Source: Armillaria gallica (Eukaryota; Basidiomycota; Agaricomycetes; Agaricales; Physalacriaceae). From it: DNA of 64,000 nt. Positions within the stretch are counted from its first letter, which is position 1. Each line of letters starts with the position of its first letter. Positions 12,601 to 23,189 of the stretch are shown here, piece after piece. The notes below the pieces were generated by a model. It was given only the letters and a program-made list of their open reading frames with translations, had not been told where the DNA came from and ran no database searches. Location of the stretch: assembly GCA_037576215.1 (NCBI GenBank), contig JBANDB010000009.1:868001-932000 (forward strand), given 5' to 3'. A program made the position numbers and the translations under genes.

Positions 12601-13402
12601 GTGCTAGTCCCTGATGCGGCGCCTACACCAGATGGATGGTCAAGAATGCCCCAAGGTTGGTACCACGCTGAAGGAATTTTCAGCAATATTCTCGTCCCCG
12701 AGTTCGTCTTTAGTGACCTCCATTTATCTTGTCCATACACTCATGTCTTCATAGCGCCGGATTTCCTGGGTCCCTTGATCCAGATTTGGTCACAGAGAAA
12801 TGCGCCCTTTTGTCCCCGAAAAAATATAGGCTTTCCTCCAGTGCCCCATTGGACTGGATAGCTTCCCAGTTCACTGACCTTGTTTACAATGAACAGATCG
12901 CTTCACCCCGCATGGGAGGAATTATACTTTAGCCGACTGGAGTGGCTTGAGGTTGGGAGATTGGGCCTCCAAATTCCGAGCATCGGAAACATTATCCTCT
13001 AGATCACCTTCCAGAGCCTAACGTCACTTCGTTGCACAATATTCAAGACCCTTCTACACTTGTCGATTTACCTGGGGTCTCATATGACTTGTCGCGGATG
13101 CTGACTGTATGTTACTTCTCTCATTAAAGCAGGAAGTTCCTCACGTAGAAAATGAGCCAGTTCATCGTCGAACTATCGCGGTATGTGCGTGCCTGGTCGA
13201 ATAGCGCAAGCGCATGGAGTGCAGATTGTGGATTGTTCCGTCAGACTGGCAGAACTTTCTGCGTTTTTATGATCTTCGTATGACGGGCAACATTGTTCTC
13301 CGAACAAAAATATCATGAGGACCTGACAGAAGTGATGTCACCGGACTTTTTTAATATAAATTTGACTCCCCTTCAGCACCTGTGAAAGTGATTACTCAAT
13401 CA
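9601..13402. other. No gene confidently recognised
   Basis: A TATATAT-containing stretch at about 9620-9630 could belong to the promoter of the minus-strand DUF6534-type gene. Minus-strand frames at 10077-10325, 10978-11496 and 11036-11425 contain hydrophobic stretches and short intron-like breaks and may be remnants of another membrane protein, but no family could be named. A plus-strand frame of 132 residues at 12463-12861 is likewise unrecognised. CpG content is high, as around the neighbouring genes, so unannotated short-exon genes may exist here. Confidence 0.35.
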
Positions 13403-15465
13403 ATGTCCCTCTTGTCCGTAGCATTCGCTTCTATCTTCGCAGCTGCCTTGCTTCGCTGGTGATTTAAACGAGTTTCTGTTAAATATATTGACGGACCACC
13501 GTCTGCTTCTTACTGGCTAGGTAAGCTATTCTATGTTATTTAGCTTGAAGTATGGAATTGAACAATCGCCAACCAGGCCATGAGCTTATTCTTCGCAGTC
13601 AAGATGAATTCGGTGGTCTTGAGATGAAATGGTGTAGGAAATATGGCACCGTCTATCGCATCGGAGGCTGTTTCGGTGTAAGCTCACTTTCCAACCTTAT
13701 ATCAATTGAAACCAATGGGCACCTAGCAAGACCTTCTGGTAATATCCGATCCCAAGGCCCTCGAGCACATTTTCCATGCCTCACACCCTTATCCCAAAAC
13801 TTCGGACACGGACTTTATCTTCGGACTTATCCTTGGAGGGACCGGAGGGCTTCTAGTCGCCAAAAGTGCGTGAGATTTCGTAATGATGTCATCTTAGCTA
13901 GAACCTGTTTGTCAAGACGAAGACCATCACCGACAACGCAAGATCCTCAATCCGGCGTTCTCCTCTACTAATCTGCGGAATTCTCAGGTTATATTTCAGC
14001 GGTGCAGCGACAAGGTAAGTCTATCTTTGTCACATTGACAGCATTCATGACCATCATCCACTAGGTTGTAAACGCTATGAGACGATGCACTACTACCGAA
14101 CCAATCGATGTCGTCCATTGGATGAGCAGGGTCTCTCTTGATATAATTGGTCTGAGAAAGTGGTATCAACGGTTTCTCTACGCAGCTGGTCTGACATGCA
14201 ATAGGTGCTTTCGATACGATTTCGGATCACTGGACGGTCGAGATACTGAGTTAGAGAAAGCCATGAAGCATCTATTGTACGTGGCAGATCTACGTTTCTC
14301 TCGACCTTGACGTGTAATACGAAGTACAGCACGGCCTCGCAGTCCAATCCATCAGCTGTAGAGCTCATGGTCGTAGCCCTGATACGGATGCTTCCAGATT
14401 CGGTATTGAAGATTCTAAAGTTGTTTCCGACTACTAGGGAAATCCGCCAGCTGTCCAGCGTGGGGGAAATCGCCAGGAAGATTGCCCGAGAGATCTTGGC
14501 TGCCCATGGGGTGCAGGATGAGACGGATAAGGACCTTGTTGATATTCTAAGTGAGTCTAGAGGACTTGGTGTACATCCGATTCCGCTGTTGTTCAAGCTC
14601 GTGATTTAGCAAGGGCGCGCCTTACAGGACAAATGCGGGATGACGAAATTGAGCTCCAGTTCATGTTCGTCGTCTTTCCTTTCTAATTAAAATCCATCTG
14701 ATCATAACGGCCTTTTCTTTAGAACATTTTTAATTGCTGGACATGAGACGACAGCTATAACTATGTCCTGGCTGCTGTATGAAGTCGCCGCACATCCGGA
14801 GCATCAATCCATAATACGTGAAGAAGTAAAGCACTCCTACCATGATGACTACGACTCTCTGCCGTTCTTGAACGCCGTGATCAAAGTGAGTGTGCAAGCC
14901 TCTTTCCTCGCGTTCGCGGATTTATGAATTTCTCGTTGTAGGAATCTCTTCGTCTCCATCCCATCGTGCATACGCCTACACGTACTGCCCCTCATGATGA
15001 TGTTCTACCTCTGATAGGGTCTAAAATACTGCCAATTCCTAAAGGACAGACCCTCTTCTGTTCTGCGTACTTGTATAACCGGTATGTCTGTCCTATGAGT
15101 CATGTCCCGCTTCGCTGTGAATTTATTTCTATGATTTCGAGCCTCCCGTCCATCTGGGGAACTGACGCAGAAGAATGGAATCCAGCCCGCTTCCTCGACA
15201 AGAGCATCCCTATATCATTGGGAGTCTACGCAAATTTGTAAGTACGAGCTGTTGTTTTCAATCTTTAACTTCTAATACAGGATCTTAGGATGTCATTCAG
15301 TAAGTAATTCTTCAATTTTATCGAATATAGTTGTTCATGCTATCCTTAGGTGCAGGTTCTCGTTCATGTATTGGGTAATTACCGACTTGAAAGCTGTCGT
15401 CCTCAATAGCCGTTCACTGACTTAAGCTTTTCGCTCATACATAGGTGGCGATTTGCGTGCATTTT
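13403..15465 (+). pseudogene. Cytochrome P450 pseudogene
   Basis: The exons read as a typical agaric P450 with about ten short introns. An N-terminal anchor begins at 13403 (MSLLSVAFASIFAAALLRW). Next come the GHELILRSQDEFGG and KYGTVYRIGGCFG region, the DPKALEHIF stretch, and HRQRKILNPAFS (C-helix). The I-helix reads AGHETTAITMSW (about 14733), the ExxR motif ESLRLHP (about 14943), and the heme-ligand motif FSAGSRSCIG is split by an intron (15285-15300 and 15350-15375). Two defects are visible: codon 20 is TGA (13460-13462, probably from CGA), and after CIGWRFA near 15460 the usual last 50-60 residues are not recognisable. P450s are ER-anchored heme monooxygenases, and the terpene synthase 270 bases downstream suggests it once oxidised a terpene. 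The subfamily was not assigned. Confidence 0.85.
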
Positions 15466-15737
15466 CTCCTTTACGACCAGTTCCATTCCTATCTGAACAT
15501 AATTTCCACCATCATAACTTTCTTTGTTTGTGCAATTGTTGACCTCCGGGGAATAGCTGTTGCGGTGATGCTGAGTATCATGATGGAACATGTGCATGAA
15601 GGTCCATTTCGAACGGGTGCTATTCTTGTTGGTGACTCCTGAGAGTATACATTGAGGTCGAAACTTCATATGGATTCCCGTCGTATCGATATCCTACATC
15701 GAAGCATAGACAAACCGCATCTGACGAAGTACTAACA

Positions 15738-16910
15738 ATGGCTCCTTCACGCATCGAACCTCAAACTATCCGACATCGAGGGCTTCAATTCTGGGCCTCT
15801 TCTCTGTCGAATCTAGTAGGTATGGTGGTTTCTTCAATGTACCATGCTCTCCACACTAATGCATTTCTTGTTTGAAAATTCCCCTTAGGACGTGTACTTG
15901 GGTTGCCAAACCTTCCGCCGAAGCGGACCACCGAAGACATTGCGATCTTTCTTGAACTACTTTGATACCACCGGCTTGCCATCCGTCGAGGATGCTGCAC
16001 TCGAAGATCTTTGTATCAAAGAGGCTGAACGTCGAGGATATGCCCTCGATGTGCTCAAGCCTTACCTAACAGTTGGGCTCAGTATCACTGCCTCGGCATA
16101 CCATCATCTCGCCGATGATAACGTCAAAGTATACATCGTCTTCTTCACTGCGTTAGCGACATACTTCGACGATGTCTATCCTGGTGACCCTGACACCTTC
16201 GTCGGTGTTCCTGATTTTACCAAGGTGAATATCGTTATCTGTAAAAATGCTTCGAGCGAATTCCATTAATTTCTTTCGGGCAGCACTTTGCTTCCTCGGA
16301 GAAACAGCCAACCAAGATGCTAGATGACTTTGCGAGCGTCCTAGCAGAAACATCTCAGCTTTTTGGCGAAGTCGCTGCTGATTTTATCGTACAAGCAGGC
16401 CTCAGGTTTATCACTGGATTGATTTTAGAGATACGCAGTAAATCTGAACCGGCGAGTAAATTTTCTCTCGCAGTTAATTTACTTACTCATCAAAGATGAT
16501 AGACTCATAAAGTTGACAGATACGCTGTATTTCTTCGCGAGCTCAGTGGAATCCCCGAAGCATACGCCATATTCATCTTCCCCAAAGACCTGCCGTATAA
16601 CTTATACGTTCAAGCTCTTCCTCTGCTGAGGGAAGTCATTAACTTCACGAACGACATCACCTCCTTCTACAAGGAGGAGTGTGAGAATGAAACGCACAAC
16701 CTCATTTCACTTCTGTCTAAAGCTCGTGGAGAGCTAAAGAGTGAAACTCTTTGCTACGTGGTGAAACGTTGCATTCAGGCGCATGAGAGGATACTTGGTA
16801 TCTTGTCACCGCAAGAAGGAGTGCGTAGCAGTTACGAAAATTTCATGAAAGGGTATCTGGCGTTCCATCTGGGTACAAAGAGATATAGGCTTAGCGAGTT
16901 GAACCTGTAG
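15738..16910 (+). CDS. Trichodiene-synthase-like sesquiterpene synthase
   Basis: Four exons (15738-15815, 15889-16224, 16284-16455, 16513-16910) give 327 residues, normal for this family in basidiomycetes. The aspartate-rich metal site is YFDDVYP (16162-16182) and the second metal site is NDITSFYKEE (16650-16679), the NSE-type motif in the form usual for the TRI5-like class. These residues bind magnesium and the diphosphate of farnesyl diphosphate, which the enzyme ionises and cyclises in the cytosol. The donor GTAGGT at 15816 was preferred over GTATGG at 15820 because only the first keeps the frame open. No stop is needed in any exon. The product cannot be told from sequence: basidiomycete members make varied sesquiterpenes and trichodiene should not be assumed. 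The neighbouring P450 is broken, so any shared pathway may be incomplete at this locus. Confidence 0.88.
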
Positions 16911-17458
16911 CTTGCCGCTATCTGAATATGTATCTGGATTTTCGTGCCACCTACTTACGCGAAATTACGCCAGAGTGGGCCAGTTACGATTCTCCCATTC
17001 ATGGTGTTCATGAACAGGTCATAGTAACGGAGACGGTTCCGGTGATTCCGGTGTATCGGTGGGTAACGCCGTCGCGTCTAGGCTCAATGATTGCTGCCGG
17101 AAAATGTGCGCCGAGACCCAGTGAAACGTGAAGGCAAGGCAAAAAGACTACCTCATATAAATCTTCAGCGTGTCGACAATTCACATTTTCAAGCGAACCT
17201 CGAAGAAACGCGTCGGCCCAGTGGATACACGCCTTTCGGAGCTATCTTCTACCTGGTGCTAACGTGGAACCCTCCGTTGACAGTCTTTCCTCGGGGACAG
17301 GCTCCACAACAACGTCGGATCTTCCACCTTCGATGATTGAACCAGCCTGAGTTCGCGCCAAGTTGTTCACGTAGAATTATTCACATGGTTTCGGCCATCG
17401 CCTCTCCCGGGAACAGTTGACGGCATCAAAGACTGCGGAAAGAATACAAGGGACCAAT
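16911..17458. other. 3' flank of the terpene synthase
   Basis: It holds short open frames at 16928-17131 and 17091-17336 without recognisable features, presumably 3' UTR and intergenic DNA. Confidence 0.35.
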
Positions 17459-17872
17459 CCAAGGGGGAGGCGCGGCTAAATTCCGGCAAAGAGGGTAGGG
17501 GGGGAGGGGGGGAGGGGTCCCGACCTTAAACATGATACCGACTTACCTTATATAGCACTGAGAGAGGCCCTAACGAGGCATAGAGTGATAGTTTTATATT
17601 AATGGGATATATTGTGAGGGTGTTAAAGCATTCAATATGCTTTATATCCCTTTTGAATCCCTTTTCGCATGTTATGATGAGTGACGGCAACCCGGCCGGC
17701 AAATACGGATTGACTTCGGGTCATTATATTAATTGAAATGTATTACTAAGCTATTCATATATGGCTATATTACTATCCTATATGGTAGGAGGGGAGGGGG
17801 GGAGGGGTCCACCGAGCCTTATACACGAAAATGTACGTCATGTCTGCGATTTTATTTCCGCCGCCCCCTTGG
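17459..17872 (+). mobile_element. G-run TIR element, copy 1
   Basis: A 414-base non-coding element with imperfect inverted ends: CCAAGGGGGAGGCG at the left, and the reverse complement of CCAAGGGGGCGGCGG at the right. Inside each end lies a direct copy of a purine block of the form GGGGGGGAGGGGGGGAGGGG (17499-17518, and about 17790-17810), potentially G-quadruplex forming. A second copy lies inverted at about 26584-26997. I could not fix a target-site duplication. Confidence 0.65.
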
Positions 17873-18544
17873 ATGAAACAGCAACACTAAGCACTTGTAT
17901 TCAGTTGTATCGATAATCACACGCTTGCGACGCTCTACGTCCCTGGGCCTGGTCAATCAGGATGTCAGAGATGGAGGTTGTGCAAGGATTTGCAGAAAGT
18001 CGCACGGAAGGTGTTGCTCGCCGTTTCCAGGAATAGCTACGTTGAGCAATCAAAAGCTATTGAAAATGCCCAAAGACCGTAAACAGCAGGGCTCCTCTAG
18101 ATGGACGAAGCAGTTTACAAACCCAATGAAGATAGACCGAATCAAGCCATAAAGAGAAAAGACAGATGTCGAGTGATATAGTAATGGTTGAAGCAACCCA
18201 AAATGATATCCATGTTGCGTTAGAACTCGCGGTTCACAGGTGAGCGGAATAGGAATTAATTAATAATGTTCACGGCAATCGCGCTAGCGATGCCCTACTA
18301 CTTACTACATGGCTTTTATACTACTATACTATGTAGAATGTACTAGAATAAATGAGTAATGTATCACTAAGAAAATGAGTAAGCGCCACGGGGAATATGG
18401 GGAGAACGAGCCAGAAGATTCGTGCAAGCTCGAACTTCTAAAAATAGCAATCCATAATCTAACAGACGTATCATTGTAAGCGCGGGATTGTGATGTCGGT
18501 AGCCTTTCTATAGATACCCATATATATGTTAGCTCCGGCTGTGC
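17873..18544. other. No gene supported
   Basis: A plus-strand frame of 85 residues at 17895-18152 and a minus-strand frame of 87 residues at 18329-18592 are unrecognised. AT-rich sequence at 18250-18360. Confidence 0.35.
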
Positions 18545-18690
18545 GGCAGCAATCATCGACCTTGCTCGAAGAACTGCAACTGGGCACAGCATTGTTACTC
18601 AACTGGCTTTCCACAGATTTATAATGCTTGCGTACTGCGGGATTCGGCTCCAAGATCCACACGAGAACGTTCTGGGACATTCTCCGCTCT
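18545..18690 (+). repeat. Orphan copy of the family-copy-2 promoter region
   Basis: The segment closely matches 21470-21620, sharing GGGCACAGCATTGTTACTC, TACTGCGGGATTCGGCTCC and CACGAGAACGTT, and ends in a TATA-like TATAAAAGGG (about 18690). At 21470 this sequence leads directly into the intact membrane/coiled-coil gene. Here the downstream sequence no longer resembles the gene, so only the upstream region is duplicated or retained. Confidence 0.7.
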
Positions 18691-21469
18691 ATAAAAGGGC
18701 CCTTACCAAGAGGGACATGATCGGAAACCTTTCGCTGTTTGTCTCCCTCCACATGACAAGGCAGCCCCTCCACACAGAAGCTTACCACGGAAACCAAACC
18801 ATGCTGACTAGCAACGGATAATGCCCGTCTCATTAATGAATACCTCTAATTGACAGGTCAGAGATTATCAATAAATCCCTCTGCTCTGCCAGGAGATGCG
18901 ATAGTGCGGTGTCCGGTTATCGGTGTCTTGAACATTCCGAAGGCGGGTTGCTCCTTTTGGTACACATTTGGGCTGATTCGGTGTGCTGTGGCGCGCCGAT
19001 GTTTGGTAGCTTTCGGGTGAATGGGATTTTCTTTGTACTAGCTGGATATCGGCTCGGGTTCAAAATAGCTCGAGAATGCATAGTATACTATACTGCAATG
19101 CTAATACAACAACATGGGTAGCGTATGGGAAATCAGGAGGAAAGTTTTTCAGAAAAAAGAAACATGAAGTATGGGAGAGCGGCGACAGCGGCATTAGGAG
19201 GGAAATAGGCCAGCACTGTTTGCTTCGGCACCCTCAGAAATGGGTCGGGGCATAGAAATAACGGTGCTGAACGGGATAGTTGTCAAGCGAGAGTGGGTGT
19301 TTTCTGGCAGGGGGAGAAATGTCAACGACGATGGTGTCAGCATCAAGAAAATAGCCAGAACCATTATTTGATAATATTTCCACCACCTTATAAAGCTGGG
19401 GTGTACTGAATACGATGGCAAGAGGGAGAAGTGAATTGAAGAGACATTGGTAGAGTGAAAATGGCGTGGACATCGCACGAGACAGCGAGCTCGTGGGACA
19501 AAATGCCTTTGATCGCTGTCCGGATGTTCGGTCCGACATTTGCGAGTCCTATTCCTCAGCGACCACGACGCTCCTACACTTGTTCCTGACTTCTATATCC
19601 TAGGAAAACTATTTGCTATGGTTCATTAGATGTTGAAGTTATATCACTATTTTTTACGCATCAAATAGAACGTGTATACGTCCAATATTGGCAGATTACC
19701 ACTTTTTCGTCTGACCTGAACTCATCTTTAGGTTACTATCCCTTCACATCTGTGCCAGTAGTGTCTAAAAAAATCCCCAATATATATTATCGGACTATAA
19801 TATGATATACTATATCTTTCCGGATGATCCGAGGCCTCTGTAAGTGTTTTAATGAGTATTGGTCAGATGAATTTCAACATCCGCAGAGTCATTCGAAAGT
19901 GCAGTGAACCATAGTTCAACGACATACATTACTTTAAGGGCCGTGTATTGCTACTTTGGAAATTGCTTCAGCAAAGACAAAATGCTATATGCAGTACAAA
20001 AAACACCTTTTTGCCAACCCCTCGTACCTCTGCAGACTTCATTCAAGTAGCCGTTAAATACTCTCGCTGCATATCTATGGCCCTTGATCTGAAACTCGGC
20101 ATTCACAGCTATAAATTGATATATATCATGTAATAAGTATCCTTTTAAGAGTAGAGATGAAGTCCGATGATTTTCGGGGTCTTGAAGAAACACCTTGAGA
20201 GCAATATTCAAGTTCAGTATATGTTTTCGTCATCATGCAGCCTCCTGAACGCTTCGATCAGTGGCTGTGATGTCAGGCACGTAACCCGTTCCTTACGTCG
20301 TCGTCCAACACCCTCATAGCAGCGTCTCCAAGCTCCTGCTCTCAGCACCGAGACAAGTTACAACCAGTACATTGATTTCATTCTCTAATCCTGCTGTCTT
20401 TTCAAGCTCACCCATACCACAGACCCCACCAGGCCAAGGAGGTGTTTCTGCAACAACAACCCCGACTGCAGCTGGCATAGTACCTATTCCCTTATTTTTA
20501 TGATTGATACGATAGCACTGTCCGAGTCCCGATTCTTTATCTGACCCCTCCATCGTCACAAATAACGACCTGCTACCATATTCGGATCGTCCCGTGGTTC
20601 CTGAACCTATCAGAAAAAACCATCTTATCTCTTGTTCGGTCCAAGATATAATCAGCATTGAGGTGGGAACAAGTACCCTATTTTAGAAGCCGCCCACACC
20701 CGCCTGTTCATCGCCAAACATGGCCGCTTTGCGAGCCCTGGGACATGAGAGGGTTTTATTAATAAAAACAACACCTCTCGTGTCAGGACTTTATTAATGA
20801 TTCGGGCCTTATGGCCTGTGACTAGTACATTCGATACAACTCTGATCTTTTTGACAATGCAGCCACTTGGATCATTAATAACTCTGCCTTCGCGAAGCCA
20901 TCAATATTATCGATCAGTGCAGCGATAACTGCTGACGCTCGCAAGAACATGCTGACGCAGCGGAACTCGGAGTACGTACACCTATCAGATATCTCTAATT
21001 AAGCGCATACTGACTGGGCGCTTAGAAAGATTGTTAAAGAAATGGTACACCATGAAAGCCTGGAGGATTGTACGAACGACGGTCGTCCCTATAGGTCTCA
21101 GGAAATACCTACGAGATGTGATCTTGTATACCTTACGCTGCAATAAATTTACCATTCATGCTTTGATTTATATGCTTGGCTAGCTGAATGGAAGGATATG
21201 ACCCATTCAATTCGTCGAGTATTGGTCATAATGTTGACTTGCTTGGTGTTTACATAGCCCTAATATGATGGTTATAATCACACACAATCATGATGATTCT
21301 ACCAGGTCATACGAGAATTACCCTTCTTGTAGAAATTATATTCCGATTATAATATGGGTACAACACCGACGGTCGACGATAATTAATTAGCATAGCCGAT
21401 TACACATACTATAAGTTAATATTGCGATTACAAGCCTCTCGCATGTATTTGTAATCGCTCTGCATTTCT
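18691..21469. other. No gene confidently recognised
   Basis: Minus-strand frames of 101 residues at 19234-19539 (with one hydrophobic stretch, CLFNSLLPLAIVF) and 114 residues at 20314-20658 (Gly-rich) are the longest and resemble nothing known to me. The segment 19740-19830 and several stretches at 21100-21450 are AT-rich. Confidence 0.35.
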
Positions 21470-21655
21470 GCTGAAGAATCATCAACCCCGGTCGAATAAC
21501 CGCAACCGGGCACAGCATTGTTACTCGAGGCTTTCCACAGATTCATAATGCCTGAGTACTGCGGGATTCGGCTCCAAGATTCACACGAGAACGTTCCGGT
21601 ACACCTCCCACTCTATAAGTATAGCAGCGGCAACACTACTGGTTTCCCATTCGCA
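21470..21655 (+). promoter_or_regulatory. Upstream region of family copy 2, duplicated at 18545
   Basis: It contains the block shared with 18545-18690 and a TATA-like CTATAAGTA at 21612-21620, 36-44 bases before the ATG at 21656. Confidence 0.55.
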
Positions 21656-22295
21656 ATGTCTTCCTCAGGTTGCAAAGTCGAAACTGTTATCACTTTTCTT
21701 ACCTCCATGATATCGCCTGCTTGGCTATCTACGCTGCTCGTCGTCATCTTCCTCTCTGGCAGTGCTTTTCTACATGCCAGCTTCCCACTCTTAAAGCCAA
21801 GTACCACCATCCAACACCTTGCAACCACCATCAATGAAGCGATGACTGTCTTCCATGCCCATACGGGTGTCCTGGGAATATTCAGCTGCAGACTTTTATT
21901 GTATGTCGTATGTCTTATTCGATCCTTGAGGTTGTATGCCGACCCGTGATGGTATAGACTCAGGTGCGAATCGCTCGCCCTGTCCAGACAGCTTCGTCAG
22001 GCCGACGATGCGTTCTCATGGTCCGATGAGAATACGTGGTTGAGATATATCTTGAGACTGAAAAAGATCTGGAATGATGCGCGTGACCATCAGCGTACAA
22101 TTGACGCATTGCAGAAATGTATGCAGGTATGGCTTGTTACCGGTTTTCCCTCTGCTATGGGGCTCATGGTGGTGTCTCTAGGACGTGATTTTTGCTGTAG
22201 AAGAGGAGAAATCGCGCACAGAGGCCGAGATTGCACAAAATAGGGAAAATGTCGCAGTATTCAACATGCCATACCAGGTCCCAGCAGCAGCGTAA
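21656..22295 (+). CDS. Small membrane/coiled-coil protein, family copy 2
   Basis: Three exons, 21656-21900, 21964-22126 and 22182-22295, give 173 residues. The N-terminal hydrophobic anchor is SPAWLSTLLVVIFLSGSAFL, followed by WLRYILRLKKIW and RTIDALQKCMQ, then EEEKSRTEAEIAQ. The acceptor used in copy 1 is missing here (AG became GA/CG) and the aligned codon beyond it is TGA. An AG nine codons downstream (21962-21963) restores a fully open frame, so the gene probably splices there and loses a short WYRL-type segment. This shift in acceptor is either a real structural change or an early step of decay. Function unknown; the paralogues are copy 1 (3693-4336) and the broken copy 3. Confidence 0.7.
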
Positions 22296-22861
22296 GAGGA
22301 CCCGCAGTGTCGATATTGGAGTTCGTCTTTTTGCCATTGAAATATACCCGCAGAGTCATTATAGTATCGCTTTCCTGTTACTCTTGTTCTGTATCCATCG
22401 CTATCAATTTTGTATAATTTATGCAAATCAGACCAACTTACGAGCTTTACAACAAAAAAGCGTCGTAAATTCCCATTAAAACGACCTGTCATTTACTTAA
22501 ACGTCGCTTCACCCTAGCCTTTCACGAAGACTCGAGACTCAATCAGTAAGGTGAAGAAGGAGGTATCAATGTAAAGTACCTCTACGGTCTACCTGGAAGT
22601 TCTTTTTGATGTCGGTGTTGGTGCTGGTAGATAACTTGAAACTTCAAGATGCCCGCCTTTATCGGTCTTCACCTGCGGGCTTTGCCCAAACAGTGCTTAC
22701 CCCTCTACAGCCATGAACTCAGAACTGCGCGCCATTGCGACACCGACCATCTTATCACCAACCATCAAGATCATGAGCTCGATTATGTGGCATCTCTTCA
22801 AAGTAGGCGGACTTTGCTGCGCAAGCCAACATTCCTTCAAGACCGGCCGATTTAATTTGTC
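22296..22861. other. No gene supported
   Basis: 3' flank of family copy 2, followed by short overlapping frames (22649-22855, 22713-22955), the latter reading into the MITE. Confidence 0.35.
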
Positions 22862-22869
22862 ACACGCTG

Positions 22870-23181
22870 AGGCCCCGGGAAGCTCCCGCCAAGCTGTGTC
22901 CGGAAGATTTGTTGATTTTGGGCCTCAAATATGCAAGCTCGGACAACCCCTGTGACGGTCCGGTTGTTCCGAAGCCCCGGTAGGCCAAAAAAATTTCCCG
23001 GCGGTCCGCGGGGAAAGGTTCCGGCTAGATATCATCCGAAAATGTCCTAAATTATGCAAACTGTGGACAACGGGGGCAGATTTTGGCTGTCAAATATGCA
23101 AACTATGGACAAGGTTTGGCCTTTTAGGGCCTCAAATATGCAAAATTCCGGACACAGCTTGGCGGGAGCTTTCCGGGGCCT
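22870..23181. mobile_element. hAT-like MITE with 8-bp target-site duplication
   Basis: A 312-base non-coding element. The outer 36 bases at each end are inverted repeats with one mismatch, starting AGGCCCCGG and including CTCCCGCCAAGCTGTGTCC. The flanking 8-mer ACACGCTG occurs at 22862-22869 and 23182-23189. Subterminal repeats of the type CAAATATGCAA followed by GGACAA recur three or four times inside the ends, as often seen for transposase binding arrays. The 8-bp duplication points to the hAT superfamily; a MULE is the alternative. No transposase of this kind is seen in the window. Confidence 0.85.
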
Positions 23182-23189
23182 ACACGCTG

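Noticed and set aside
15889..15960. Possible frameshift in the terpene synthase N-terminus
   Set aside because: It appears only if the donor GTATGG is used; the nearby donor GTAGGT (15816) keeps the frame open and fits the family.
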